Notes: a model not told the origin generated them from the sequence alone. Counted from the stretch's first letter, positions 22,829 to 34,430 are shown. The stretch: 64,000 nucleotides of DNA from Epilithonimonas mollis (GCF_900142325.1 NZ_FRAM01000004.1:62001-126000); one strand, 5' to 3'. Translations and numbers: made by a program.

Positions 22829-23446
22829 ATGCTCGTGATAGGAATTGCCGGAGGAACAGGTTCCGGAAAAACAACTGTGGTTAATAAGATTCTTCAACAA
22901 CTTAATTTAGAAGGCGTTAATGTGCTTTCTCAGGATAATTATTACCACGACAATCCTAACTTGACTTTATCAGAAAGAGAAGTTCTCAATTATGACCACC
23001 CAAAATCAATCGATTTTGACCTGATGTTGCAACATGTTAAGGCACTGAAAAATAATCAGAGTATAGAACAACCGATTTATTCTTTCGTGACCCATTCCAG
23101 AACTGGCGATCACGTTACTGTGGAGCCAAGAAATGTTTTGATTGTGGAAGGTATTCTGGTTTTGACAAGCAAAGAATTATTGAAAGAATTTGACCTGAAG
23201 GTATTTGTTCACGCAGATTCCGATGAAAGATTGATCCGAAGAATCCGAAGAGATACGCAGGAAAGAGGACGTGATCTGCAGGAAGTTTTACACAGATATC
23301 AGACAACTCTCAAGCCAATGCATCAGGAGTTTATTGAGCCTTCTAAAAATGAAGCAGACCTTATTGTTCCTAATATGAAGCAAAATTCTGTAGCAATTGA
23401 CTTCTTAACAACCGTGATCAACAATTCGCTTAAAAAGGTTCATTAA
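22829..23446 (+). CDS. udk: uridine kinase
   Basis: It phosphorylates uridine and cytidine in pyrimidine salvage. The 205-aa P-loop protein opens with LVIGIAGGTGSGKTT (Walker A), then LSQDNYYHD and NYDHPKSIDFDLM (nucleoside site), RTGDHVTVEPRNVLIVEGIL, and RRIRRDTQERGRDLQEVLHRY (lid), all diagnostic. The gene leads a tight cluster with the divIC-like gene 11 bp downstream and the mutase gene after that. Confidence 0.96.
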   Translation: MLVIGIAGGTGSGKTTVVNKILQQLNLEGVNVLSQDNYYHDNPNLTLSEREVLNYDHPKSIDFDLMLQHVKALKNNQSIEQPIYSFVTHSRTGDHVTVEPRNVLIVEGILVLTSKELLKEFDLKVFVHADSDERLIRRIRRDTQERGRDLQEVLHRYQTTLKPMHQEFIEPSKNEADLIVPNMKQNSVAIDFLTTVINNSLKKVH

Positions 23447-23457
23447 TAGTATTTGTT

Positions 23458-23808
23458 ATGAAAGAACTCATCAAAGATATCAAGAAAAAATCGCCCACAC
23501 TTGAGTTTATGAAAACTTATGTATTTAATAAATATATGCTGACATTAGTGGGGTTTTTAGTTTGGATGATATTTTTTGACAGCACTTCTTTTTTGGTTAT
23601 CAATGAACTGAATGGCGAAATCAAACGCTATGAAAACCAACGAGAATTCTACAAAACTGAATACGAAAAGAATGATAAATTCTATCGTAAACTGATGAAC
23701 AATAAGCAGGAAAAAGAAAAATATGCCCGCGAAAATTACTTTATGAAAAAACCGAATGAGGAAATTTTCATCTTGGTAGTCGACAGTTCCAAAATCACAA
23801 AAAAATAA
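23458..23808 (+). CDS. septum formation initiator family protein (DivIC/FtsB-like)
   Basis: This 116-aa bitopic protein has one membrane segment at about residues 28-46 (MLTLVGFLVWMIFFDSTSF) and a coiled coil at about residues 50-90 rich in Lys, Glu and Asn, ending in YARENYFMKKPNEEIFIL. The pattern membrane helix, coiled coil, then R-E-x-Y-x-M-x-x-x-x-E is typical of DivIC/FtsB cell-division proteins, which bridge FtsL/FtsQ in the divisome. It sits between udk and the mutase gene with very short gaps. Confidence 0.85.
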   Translation: MKELIKDIKKKSPTLEFMKTYVFNKYMLTLVGFLVWMIFFDSTSFLVINELNGEIKRYENQREFYKTEYEKNDKFYRKLMNNKQEKEKYARENYFMKKPNEEIFILVVDSSKITKK

Positions 23809-23813
23809 TACAA

Positions 23814-24980
23814 ATGAGTTTCATAGAAAATACATTGGAAGATTGGGAAAACCTTGTTAAAAAGCAACTCAAAACAGAAAATATTTATGAAATTCTTTCT
23901 AAAGATAATCTGGAAAACATTTTTGTAAAACCATATTATCAAAATAATAAAAAGACTAAAATTCTTCCAAAAGTCGAAGAAAGCACACATCTGGTTGCAG
24001 AATATCAGGATGGTTTGGAAGAACAGGCTTTTGCATTTCTTTTGAATGAAAATATTGAAGCCTTAGATGAAAAAGCTCTGTTCGTCAACAATCCGGATCT
24101 GGCAGAACATATATTAACTGATAAAACCAATCGTTACTTCTCTTTGATTGATGTTTTCTCTGATGATAAAATGGCCGAAATCAATGACCATTTGGCTGGC
24201 GAGCTATTATCAAAAGCTTTTGAAAGACAGATATGTGTAGACATCAGTTTGCATCAAAATGCTGGTGCTTCAATCATCCAGCAATTGACTTTTGCGCTGT
24301 CAAAGTCTAAAGAATTGGTGGAAAAATTCGGTGCGGAAATTCTTGAAAAATTAGTTTTCAGATTTGCAATTGGTTCCAATTATTTTTTCGAAATTGCTAA
24401 ACTCAGAGCTTTCAAATATCTCTTCAATCAGTTTTCTAAAGAATTTGAAAAAGATTTGATTCCTTATATGTTTGCTGAAACTTCATTCAGAAATAAAGCT
24501 AAAAATGATGCTGAAAATAATCTGATTAGATCTACACTGGAATTGGCTTCGGCGATGATTGGCGGTGCAGATGCTGTTTTTTCCAATGATTATAAAATTG
24601 AAAATAAAACAGAACTTTCCAAAGAGATTTCTTTCAAACAGCAGGTCGTTCTAGCTTATGAAAGTATTATCAATGTATTTGAAGACGCAACTTCCGGAAG
24701 TTATTTCGTGGAAGATATCACGCAACAATTCGCTGAGAAATCATGGAAACTGTTTTTGGAAATTGAAGAAAACGGCGGTTATCTCGAGCTTTTGAAAGCT
24801 GGTGAAATACAGAAAATGATTTTTGAACAAGCTGTGAAAGAGCAAAGCTGGGTTGAAGAAGGGAAAATTAAATTAATTGGCGTTAATCTTTATCCGAAAT
24901 TAGAAAAAAAGAATTCTGTTGAAGAACTTTATAATTCTAATGAAATTAAAGCTGTCCGTCTGTCAGAAATGTTTGAGTAA
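23814..24980 (+). CDS. mutA: methylmalonyl-CoA mutase small (beta) subunit-like
   Basis: This 388-aa protein resembles the non-catalytic subunit of B12-dependent methylmalonyl-CoA mutase. Segments such as AGASIIQQLTFALSKSKELVEKFG, FRFAIGSNYFFEIAKLRAFKYLF, ETSFRNKAKNDAENNLIRSTLELASAMIGGADAVF and DATSGSYFVEDITQQFAEKSWKLF follow the mutase barrel. It is shorter than typical small subunits and lacks the cobalamin-binding domain with its DxHxxG motif. No large catalytic subunit gene follows; a DinB gene overlaps its stop codon instead. Symbol by similarity; the partner must be elsewhere. Confidence 0.85.
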   Translation: MSFIENTLEDWENLVKKQLKTENIYEILSKDNLENIFVKPYYQNNKKTKILPKVEESTHLVAEYQDGLEEQAFAFLLNENIEALDEKALFVNNPDLAEHILTDKTNRYFSLIDVFSDDKMAEINDHLAGELLSKAFERQICVDISLHQNAGASIIQQLTFALSKSKELVEKFGAEILEKLVFRFAIGSNYFFEIAKLRAFKYLFNQFSKEFEKDLIPYMFAETSFRNKAKNDAENNLIRSTLELASAMIGGADAVFSNDYKIENKTELSKEISFKQQVVLAYESIINVFEDATSGSYFVEDITQQFAEKSWKLFLEIEENGGYLELLKAGEIQKMIFEQAVKEQSWVEEGKIKLIGVNLYPKLEKKNSVEELYNSNEIKAVRLSEMFE

Positions 24981-25426
24981 TGAGAACGCATTTTCAGGAT
25001 CTTTTGCAGTACAATCTTCATTTTAACCAATTATTGATTCAGAATTTTCTGGAAAATAATTCGGCTTGGTCGGAGAGAAGTAAGAATCTTCTCAATCATA
25101 TCCTGAATGCGCATCAAATATGGAATGCAAGAATCCTTAATCAGGATACAATGGGCGTTTGGGAGGTTCATGCTGATGATTCGTTACTTCATATCAATTC
25201 GGATAATTTTAACAGTAGTTTTAAAATCCTTACCGAACGGGAATTTTCTGATATTATTTGCTACAGGAATTCGCAGGGAAAAGAATTTAAAAATACAATT
25301 CAACAGGTATTATTTCATCTCATCAATCATTCAACATATCATCGCGGACAGATCGCAACGCTGATGAAACAGTCGGGATTGGAGCCTATCAATACAGATT
25401 ATATTTTCTATAAAAGACATTTCTGA
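24980..25426 (+). CDS. DinB-family metal-dependent four-helix protein
   Basis: This 148-aa protein has the DinB/YfiT fold. Its metal-site histidines are visible as HILNAHQIWNARI near the N-terminal half and HLINHSTYHRGQIATLMKQSG near the C-terminus, the latter being the family's hallmark. Relatives include thiol-dependent S-transferases and DNA-damage-induced DinB of Bacillus (not the polymerase). Its start overlaps the mutase stop by one base, so translation is likely coupled. Whether this reflects a functional link is unclear. Confidence 0.85.
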   Translation: MRTHFQDLLQYNLHFNQLLIQNFLENNSAWSERSKNLLNHILNAHQIWNARILNQDTMGVWEVHADDSLLHINSDNFNSSFKILTEREFSDIICYRNSQGKEFKNTIQQVLFHLINHSTYHRGQIATLMKQSGLEPINTDYIFYKRHF

Positions 25427-25502
25427 ATTCTCAATTTAAAATTACATTATTCTCAATTTTGGTAATTATTAACTCACAATTCGTAAATCTTAACTAATTC
25501 AC

Positions 25503-25510
25503 TATCTTTG
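25503..25510 (+). promoter_or_regulatory. -7 promoter box of pseudouridine synthase gene
   Basis: TATCTTTG matches TAnnTTTG, 16 bases before the start codon at 25526. No clear -33 element was found. Confidence 0.45.
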
Positions 25511-25525
25511 CAAAAATTTTAGATA

Positions 25526-26560
25526 ATGAGCGGAGACGGAAATCAATCAGGTAGAAACAAAAAACCAAGAACTTCTGGAGGCAGCAGACCTTCCGGAAGC
25601 TCCCGTAGCTCCAGTAATAACAGAGGAAATTCTGCGGGCGGAAAATCTTTTGGAAATTCCCGAGGACCGAAAACAACAAGAGGCGGTGACCGTTTCGACA
25701 GCAGAGATAAATATGAAGATGGCGAAAGAAAATCATTTAGCAAAAAACCTGCAAATAAAAAACCATATATCCGGCCGGAAACTTCGGAAGACAGAACTAA
25801 ATCATATATCCAAAGAAGAAGATTAGAGAAAATTACGAAAGAAGTTTTCAAAGATACGATCAGACTTAATAAATATATTGCGAACTCAGGAATCTGCAGT
25901 AGAAGAGAAGCTGATGAACTCATCACGCAGGGTCTTGTGGAAGTGAACGGAAAGGTGGTAACAGAAATGGGGTATCAGGTTCAGAAAACCGACAGAGTAG
26001 TTTTTGACGGACAGAATATCACGCCGGAAAAACCGGTTTACGTTCTCTTGAACAAACCTAAAGGTTATATCTCCACAACGAAGGATGAAAAAGCCAGAAA
26101 AACAGTGATGGATCTTACGGCAAATGCTTCTCCTTACAGGATTTTCCCTGTCGGAAGGCTGGACAGGCAAACGACCGGTGTTATTCTGTTGACCAATGAC
26201 GGACATATGACTAAAAAGCTTACGCATCCGTCCTTCAATATGAGAAAAATCTATCATGTGACGCTGGACAGAAAATTATCTATTGAAGATCTTAAGTCGA
26301 TTGCAGAAGGTATCAGACTGGAAGAAGGTGTTGCCGAAGTGGACAGCATTTCTTTCATTGAAGGAAAACCAAAAAATGAAGTTGGCATAGAAATCCATAT
26401 CGGATGGAACAGGGTGATCCGAAGAATTTTTCAGAAGCTGGGCTACGAAGTGGAAGCGCTGGACAGAGTGATGTTTGCCGGACTGACCAAGAAAAACATC
26501 AAACGCGGGCACTGGAGAATCCTTACGGAACAGGAAGTGAATAATTTGAAAATGTTATAA
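25526..26560 (+). CDS. RsuA/RluB-family rRNA pseudouridine synthase with long disordered N-terminus
   Basis: It isomerises a uridine in rRNA (RluB-type enzymes act on 23S helix 89). Residues 1 to about 105 are a low-complexity Ser/Gly/Arg/Lys-rich, positively charged tail. Next comes an S4 domain (RLNKYIANSGICSRREADELI, about 113-160) and the catalytic domain with FPVGRLDRQTTGVILLTNDG, whose Asp is the nucleophile. The arrangement of basic tail, S4 and catalytic domain is common in Bacteroidota. The tail probably helps RNA or ribosome binding. Confidence 0.9.
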   Translation: MSGDGNQSGRNKKPRTSGGSRPSGSSRSSSNNRGNSAGGKSFGNSRGPKTTRGGDRFDSRDKYEDGERKSFSKKPANKKPYIRPETSEDRTKSYIQRRRLEKITKEVFKDTIRLNKYIANSGICSRREADELITQGLVEVNGKVVTEMGYQVQKTDRVVFDGQNITPEKPVYVLLNKPKGYISTTKDEKARKTVMDLTANASPYRIFPVGRLDRQTTGVILLTNDGHMTKKLTHPSFNMRKIYHVTLDRKLSIEDLKSIAEGIRLEEGVAEVDSISFIEGKPKNEVGIEIHIGWNRVIRRIFQKLGYEVEALDRVMFAGLTKKNIKRGHWRILTEQEVNNLKML

Positions 26561-26582
26561 GTTTTTCAACACATAATATAGA

Positions 26583-26611
26583 AACGAGATCAATTCCTGA
26601 TCTCGTTTTTC
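26583..26611. terminator. bidirectional terminator
   Basis: AACGAGATCA, loop ATTCC, TGATCTCGTT followed by TTTC on the plus strand, between the convergent pseudouridine synthase and antiporter genes. Confidence 0.85.
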
Positions 26612-26620
26612 TTTATAATA

Positions 26621-28744
26621 TCATTTAAAAACCTTGCTGATAATATTCCCGATCTCGACGAAATCTCCATGGTTGTTTATAGACCTTTTCTCGGACTTCA
26701 TGGTTTCTGTTGCAGTAAAAGGATATATAAGCAAGTGATTCTTATCTTTTAATGATGCGTTCAGAAATTCAGGGATAAGTCTCATAGGCTGGATGTATGA
26801 TACCATTCCGCGTTTTGCCATCACAAAGATCACAGCTTCATCACTATCAACATTTTCAGCTGCCTTCTGAGCATCCTTCCAATTGTCGGTTACAAAGAAT
26901 CTGGCTTCTATACTGTTCTTTTTGAGTATTCTTTCCAGAATCTGTCTGATACTCTGATTACAATAAAAACTTACCGTTGCGCCAGAGTTTTTGGCAATGT
27001 TCCAGATTCTCAGCATTGCATGGAAAAAGCCAGCTTCTTTCTGAGCGTGATCAGGAATCAGTACTTTATAATTCTTAACCGTTGCAAGCGGCTGCACAGC
27101 ATGATAGATCAGGATATTGACATTATCATTCTGAAGGTATCCATTATAAAGATTATAAAGGAACGACTGAGAAAACCCTTTTTCTTCTTCCAAACCTATA
27201 ATCAGATCCGTGATTTTCTGCTCCTTGATAACATTGTTGATGCCCGAGATCACATCGTTATCATATCTTGTTAATGCCTTCAGCCGGACATCCGCAGCAG
27301 CGGCGGTATGCACAGCCTGCTCCAGGATCTTCTCTGCGTTCCTGACAGATGATTCATTTTTATCTTCGTTGATGATATTCAAAGCAAAAAGACGGTCATG
27401 ATTTTCGTGGGACTTGATGAGTAGACCCAGATTAATCATCTTGTCAACGGTAGTTTCGTAGTTCATCGCAAGCAATATATTTTCTTCTTCATTGGATTCT
27501 CCGGAAACGGTTTCGTCATGGTCTGCGTCTGCAATCTTTTGTGCGCTGGACATCGAAATGAAAGAAGAAACTGTACACGAAACCAATATCAGAAGAATAC
27601 TGCCGTTAAGTACATGCTCATTTAATAACCTCACCGGTTCGCCCGCTTCGGTTTCAGAGATGATGATATTATAACCGACCATTACCGAAGCCAGTGTCGC
27701 AGCAGCGGATGCAGAACTGAGCCCGAAGATAAGCTTCCCTTCATCCCGAGAAAGGCGGAATGTTTTCTGTGTCATCACAGCGGCGATGTATTTACCGCCG
27801 ATCGATGCGATCAGCATAATTGCTGCTGCAAAGATCGTATCCCAGCTTTTGAAGAAAACCTTGAAATCTATCAGCATCCCCACGCTTATCAGAAAGAAAG
27901 GAATGAATATCGCATTGCCGACAAACTCCACACGGTTCATGAGGGATGATGTGTGGGGAATGAGCCTGTTGAGCGCAAGCCCGGCTAAAAATGCACCGAT
28001 GATGGCTTCTACACCTGCAAGCTCTGCCAATACTGCAGCCAGATAAATCATTACCAGGACAAAGATATATTGTGAGATCTTATCACTGACTTTTTTGAAA
28101 AACCATCTCCCGATAATCGGAAAAACCAACAGCACAATAAGCCCGAAGATGAGGACTGAAGACGATAATCTGATCCAGAATTCGCTGCCGACTTCGCCCT
28201 GCGTCATGCCTACCACTACAGCAAGAACCAATAATGCCAGAATATCGGTGATCATAGTTCCGCCGACGGTAATGTTGACAGCCTTGTTCTTTGAGACTCC
28301 AAGTTTGCTCACCAGCGGATAGGCAATCAGTGTATGCGAAGAAAATAAGCTGGCGAACAGAACGGACGTCAGAACATTGAATTTCAGTAAATAAAATCCG
28401 CCAAGATAGCCCAGTACAAAGGGAATAATGAAAGTGTAAACCCCGAATCCGAGACTTTTCCATTTATTCTTTTTGAAGTCGCCCATGTCGATTTCCAGTC
28501 CTGCAAGGAACATGATGTAGAGTAAACCTGTAGTTCCGGTCACCACGATGCTACTGTCCCGGCTAAGCACGTTGAGACCATTCGGGCCTATGATAGCACC
28601 GGCAATGATGAGTCCCAGAAGGTGAGGAACCTTGATCTTGTTGAGCAGAAGCGGTGCCCCGAGAATGATGATGAGCACGAGCAAAAACTTCAGCACCGGA
28701 TCTTCTATCGGCAAGCTGAGATTATGAATGGTAAGAATCATCAT
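26621..28744 (-). CDS. Kef-type cation:proton antiporter (CPA2) with C-terminal USP-like domain
   Basis: This 707-aa membrane protein has an N-terminal half (to about residue 390) of roughly twelve hydrophobic helices typical of the CPA2 family: LLGLIIAGAIIGPNGLN, LLYIMFLAGLEIDMGDFKKNKW, VEAIIGAFLAGLALNRLIP and FIPFFLISVGMLID. The cytoplasmic C-terminal part has two segments resembling universal-stress-protein folds (TDLIIGLEEEKGFSQSFLYNL and later VLIPDHAQKEAGFFHAML) rather than a KTN domain. It likely exchanges sodium or potassium for protons. A lipoprotein gene ends 4 bp upstream of its start. Confidence 0.9.
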   Translation of the reverse strand: MMILTIHNLSLPIEDPVLKFLLVLIIILGAPLLLNKIKVPHLLGLIIAGAIIGPNGLNVLSRDSSIVVTGTTGLLYIMFLAGLEIDMGDFKKNKWKSLGFGVYTFIIPFVLGYLGGFYLLKFNVLTSVLFASLFSSHTLIAYPLVSKLGVSKNKAVNITVGGTMITDILALLVLAVVVGMTQGEVGSEFWIRLSSSVLIFGLIVLLVFPIIGRWFFKKVSDKISQYIFVLVMIYLAAVLAELAGVEAIIGAFLAGLALNRLIPHTSSLMNRVEFVGNAIFIPFFLISVGMLIDFKVFFKSWDTIFAAAIMLIASIGGKYIAAVMTQKTFRLSRDEGKLIFGLSSASAAATLASVMVGYNIIISETEAGEPVRLLNEHVLNGSILLILVSCTVSSFISMSSAQKIADADHDETVSGESNEEENILLAMNYETTVDKMINLGLLIKSHENHDRLFALNIINEDKNESSVRNAEKILEQAVHTAAAADVRLKALTRYDNDVISGINNVIKEQKITDLIIGLEEEKGFSQSFLYNLYNGYLQNDNVNILIYHAVQPLATVKNYKVLIPDHAQKEAGFFHAMLRIWNIAKNSGATVSFYCNQSIRQILERILKKNSIEARFFVTDNWKDAQKAAENVDSDEAVIFVMAKRGMVSYIQPMRLIPEFLNASLKDKNHLLIYPFTATETMKSEKRSINNHGDFVEIGNIISKVFK

Positions 28745-28748
28745 TGCT

Positions 28749-29321
28749 TTATTTATTAGAAGGTCTTACAAGCTCTACAGAGAATTTGGCGATACAGTTC
28801 TTATCAGAGATCACGGTTCTTGTTCCCCGCATCTTGGTGGGTGTGATGTCGTCGAGAAGAATGTTCATTTCTACTTTTTTGGATGATGTAGAGTCTGTCC
28901 GGAACTTCATTCTTATTTCATCATTGGTATATTCGGAAGTGTAGATTCTTACAATTTTATTATTATTCAGGATCTTGACAGCCATCTGTGTAGAGTCGCT
29001 CACAAATACCCAGTTATCTGTACGCTGGTCACCGATAACATAATCGCTGCAGTTGGATTCTGTACAGATCACTTTGCCGTTCCAGCTTCCTGCAATAGCT
29101 TCCGGCCAGGCTTTTATTACAGAAGCTGTATCCTTTTTGATGCTGCTGATGCTATCCCTCATTTTCACTAGTGACTGGTAATCGGCTTCTTTCAGTGCAA
29201 ATTCCTGTTCTTTTTTTAACAGTTCTTTTTCACGGAGAGCTAACGCATCGTCCTGCTTGTTCTGGCAGGAACTGAGAAGCCATAGAATGAGAGTAGTCCA
29301 GATAATATTTTTCTTGATCAT
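28749..29321 (-). CDS. lipoprotein of unknown function
   Basis: This is a 190-aa lipoprotein using the ATG at 29321 (MIKKNIIWTTLILWLLSSC). The upstream in-frame start at 29354 adds 11 residues before the signal peptide and is unlikely. The lipobox Cys is followed by a Lys/Glu-rich helical coil (to about residue 65) and a beta-rich C-terminal domain with AGSWNGKVICTESNCSDYVIGDQ and RTVISDKNCIAKFSVELV. Four Cys in that domain could form two disulphides. I do not recognise the domain. It sits directly upstream of the antiporter gene and is probably co-expressed. Confidence 0.72.
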   Translation of the reverse strand: MIKKNIIWTTLILWLLSSCQNKQDDALALREKELLKKEQEFALKEADYQSLVKMRDSISSIKKDTASVIKAWPEAIAGSWNGKVICTESNCSDYVIGDQRTDNWVFVSDSTQMAVKILNNNKIVRIYTSEYTNDEIRMKFRTDSTSSKKVEMNILLDDITPTKMRGTRTVISDKNCIAKFSVELVRPSNK

Positions 29322-29724
29322 AAACTTTATTTTTTTTCTTTTCAATATACACAAAATATATCGGGAAATCTGAGCAGCAGCAGCCTATAGGTCTGAAGTT
29401 TGTTTTAAGCTCATAAGTAATTCTAATGTTCCGGAAATATCCAACCAAACATCAGACCATATAAGCGATTTTTAAAAAAACACCTTATAAAAAGCCCCTG
29501 CCAGCGAGCACTTCGAAGCTTGTGTCACCAGACCGCCCCCGTGAGTCAACGGGGGCGGTCTGCTCTCTTCACGGGACCGCCCCCGTCAAGCGATGGGGAC
29601 GGTCCCGTGAGATGACGGATGCGGACAGAATAAAAGGCCGTTCCGGAATCTACCAAAAATTGTCTTAAAAGCATTACTTTTAGCGATCCGGAATCCTTGT
29701 AAAAAAGGCAGATAGTTGAAAAGG
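29322..29724. other. gene-free gap with GC-rich hairpins
   Basis: This 400-bp stretch lies between the stop codon of the MG2/TonB-plug gene and the lipoprotein start. I see no credible gene. It contains the two GC-rich hairpins listed separately and, near the lipoprotein gene, ordinary AT-rich upstream sequence. Base composition of 29510-29610 is sharply GC-rich compared with everything around. Confidence 0.6.
29529..29609. repeat. pair of strong GC-rich hairpins
   Basis: Hairpin 1: CAGACCGCCCCCGT (29529-29542), loop GAGTCA, ACGGGGGCGGTCTG, a perfect 14-bp stem. Hairpin 2: CACGGGACCG...CCCCGTC (29570-29587), loop AAGC, and its partner ending CGGTCCCGTG at 29609, with one mismatch. They share the word GACCGCCCCCGT but lack a T-run. 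Confidence 0.8.
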
Positions 29725-32112
29725 TTATTTCACTTCATCATAAAAAAGAATCCTGTCATTCTTATCAAAGCTGATAATTATAATTTCCCGGTTTTTTGCC
29801 GCATCATTGTTGAAAAATTTGGCTCTTGCAGGGACATTCGGTTCATCAGATAACCTTGGGTTCCAATAGAGTAATTGCCTTGTATCCTGTGTGATTTTCT
29901 TGTAATTATCACTTGTTATATCCGGCTGCTCGAATTCAGCGGCTTTGTCATAACCTCGTAAAAGTGTTTTATTGGTGGCTTCTTTCTTATCATCCTGAGC
30001 GGCACCCATATTTCCTCTTTTGGTGTAGACTGCGACGGCATTGCCAACGAGTCCGTCATTTTTCAGTACTTTCACCATCGCTATATTACTTACAGGAAGG
30101 GAGTTGATCATGCTGGCATCCACAGGGATCTCATCCAGATACAGTTTTGCCTGCGAGCCACGGATAGACGGCACATAGTTGCCGGAGCCGTCCATGGTAA
30201 AAGTGAGTCCGGCCGCTCTTCCCTGTAACCACTGCAGGATGTTGAGAGAAGCCTGCGCATCCTGATTTTCATTGACGAAATCAAAAACCGTGGCATTGAA
30301 ACTGCTGAATCTTCCGGTGGAGAGCTGTTTGTCCAGTTCCGCCGTCAGATCTTTTTTCTTTGCGGTCACCTGCACTTCCTGGATCTGGATTTCATCATTC
30401 CTGATATTGTTCTGATTTTTTATATTCTGCAAAGCGTTTATAACAATAGGATTAGCAGGCGTCTTTTCTGTTGTCAGGCGGTAATTTGTTGCCGGCAAAG
30501 TTCCTTTGTATGGGGCATTTTCTGTCACGCTTTGGAAGATCAGATTCAGGTTGTCAGATTCGGAAGCTTTATCCTTATTGAGATAATAAGAGACAGTCAG
30601 AGGTTCATCGAACCGGAGATTGTCCAGATAGAGATTCCCGCTGTCATCAGTCTGTGCCTGGACAAAGGATTTTTCGGTATTTTCTGATTTGAAAAGTAAG
30701 TTGACAGGTGTATTCGGGAGTGCACGTCCGTTGTTGGTCATTCTTCCTTTATAAGACAGGTTGATCTGAGGTTTGAATTTGATTTCCGGGGTTTTACCGG
30801 CAAACAGATCGTTCCAGTCAAAACGTTTCCATTGTTCGGAGATCATAAGAGCGTCCAAAGCATCAGCATTAGCGTCCTTATTAAAATATTGCGCCGGCGA
30901 AACCATTGGTGAAGTCAGATCGCTCGTGAGCCAGAGCGCACTCAGGATATTTTCCTTACTGTAATTGTCCGGAATATTGTTGGCATCTCTCACCAAAACC
31001 GTATAATGCTGATAATCCGGGTCAGGATGCAGGTCAAAACTGTTAAAAGCTCTGGGCTGATTATTCAGAGATATATCTACAAAGTTTGGCTCATCGATGC
31101 TCAGATTTTTAGGCTTGATGAAACAAAGTCTCTGCGCTACAAGGTTTTCCTTATCATCAAAAATACTAAGCTGCAGAATGCCATTGATCTCGTCACTTGC
31201 TTTGATAGGAATTTTACTTGATGCATCAGGGGCATTGGCTTTGATGTTCGCTTTATAAGCCAGCTGATTATTGATGGTTCCGATGATGGTATAACCTTTC
31301 AGACCTTCCGGAAGATTGCTGCTTTTGATCGTAAATTGTATGCCTTCAGAATTGCTGTTCGCCTGGACATTGATCCCGGATTCGGAAACTTTTGGCAACG
31401 TGATGATCTGCTTCTGACCTTTGTCGTCTTCTACCACAGCTTTATATATTTTTCCGGCTTTTGGAGTAATGGAAAACGAGCCGACATTCTGATCCAGGGC
31501 TTTAAAGCTGGTTAGCTTTTCATTAGGCTTTTCGGAATCGATGATATAGCCGCTCCATGCCACAGGAGGAACCTCCTGAGAATAAATTCTTACTGCAACT
31601 TTCGTAGGAATATTGCTGACAAACGTGCCGCCTTCCGGGAAGACGCCAGCAGTCCAACTGGTGTTTTTATCAAGTATCAGTTTCTGTTCAGAAGTCGGAT
31701 TATAGATCGGCACCGCTTTGATATAATTGAATTCTTCAGGAAAATTAGCCATCCAGCCCGTATAGGCTCTGATGTAATAGATGTCTTCTTTCAGCGCATT
31801 GGTCAGGTTAAAACTTCCTTCGCCCTCACCTTTGTTCAGGAAAACGGTTCTTTTATCAACCAAATTTTTCTGATGGTCATAGAGTTCCACAAATAGAGTA
31901 GTGGGCGCTTCCGCCCGGCTGTAACCATTGAAAACAAAAGATTTGAAATAGAGATTGTCGCCGACTACATATTGATCTTTGTCCAGCAGAAGATATACTT
32001 TTTCCTGTCCATAGTTTTTTTCGAGATTATCGATAGCTTTGTCAATCTTGCCCTGTGCGCTGAATAAAGAAATGCCGAGCGCATAAAGAAGACAAATGAA
32101 GATTTTTTTCAT
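29725..32112 (-). CDS. large secreted MG2-like protein with TonB plug domain
   Basis: This 795-aa exported protein has a signal peptide (FICLLYALGISLFSAQG). The N-terminal 250 residues read as macroglobulin-type beta domains (KVYLLLDKDQYVVGDNLYFKSF, SFNLTNALKEDIYYIRAYTGW, AGVFPEGGTFVSNIPTKVAVR). A later carboxypeptidase-like beta domain precedes a TonB plug-like segment at about residues 610-705, which includes LNILQWLQGRAAGLTF, YVPSIRGSQAKLYLDEIPVD and INSLPVSNIAMVKVLKNDGLVG. There is no outer-membrane barrel after it. Such proteins are common in Bacteroidota; their role is unclear but probably envelope related. Confidence 0.82.
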   Translation of the reverse strand: MKKIFICLLYALGISLFSAQGKIDKAIDNLEKNYGQEKVYLLLDKDQYVVGDNLYFKSFVFNGYSRAEAPTTLFVELYDHQKNLVDKRTVFLNKGEGEGSFNLTNALKEDIYYIRAYTGWMANFPEEFNYIKAVPIYNPTSEQKLILDKNTSWTAGVFPEGGTFVSNIPTKVAVRIYSQEVPPVAWSGYIIDSEKPNEKLTSFKALDQNVGSFSITPKAGKIYKAVVEDDKGQKQIITLPKVSESGINVQANSNSEGIQFTIKSSNLPEGLKGYTIIGTINNQLAYKANIKANAPDASSKIPIKASDEINGILQLSIFDDKENLVAQRLCFIKPKNLSIDEPNFVDISLNNQPRAFNSFDLHPDPDYQHYTVLVRDANNIPDNYSKENILSALWLTSDLTSPMVSPAQYFNKDANADALDALMISEQWKRFDWNDLFAGKTPEIKFKPQINLSYKGRMTNNGRALPNTPVNLLFKSENTEKSFVQAQTDDSGNLYLDNLRFDEPLTVSYYLNKDKASESDNLNLIFQSVTENAPYKGTLPATNYRLTTEKTPANPIVINALQNIKNQNNIRNDEIQIQEVQVTAKKKDLTAELDKQLSTGRFSSFNATVFDFVNENQDAQASLNILQWLQGRAAGLTFTMDGSGNYVPSIRGSQAKLYLDEIPVDASMINSLPVSNIAMVKVLKNDGLVGNAVAVYTKRGNMGAAQDDKKEATNKTLLRGYDKAAEFEQPDITSDNYKKITQDTRQLLYWNPRLSDEPNVPARAKFFNNDAAKNREIIIISFDKNDRILFYDEVK

Positions 32113-32161
32113 ACTGAAAAAGTAAAGTTAGTTTTCTCTCTGCAAATTAATCATTCAAAAG

Positions 32162-32189
32162 AAAACCCTCGACATCTGCCGAGGGTTTT
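32162..32189 (-). terminator. terminator after isocitrate dehydrogenase gene
   Basis: AAAACCCTCG, loop ACATCTGC, CGAGGGTTTT. The A-rich left arm gives a T-run on the minus strand, downstream of the icd stop codon at 32208. Confidence 0.85.
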
Positions 32190-32207
32190 ATGTAATTTTT
32201 AACAGGA

Positions 32208-34430
<2,223 letters not shown>

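Noticed and set aside
25543-26257. Long minus-strand frames opposite the pseudouridine synthase gene
   Set aside because: The Ser/Gly/Arg-rich coding tail has skewed codon use that opens antisense frames; the sense protein has S4 and catalytic motifs.
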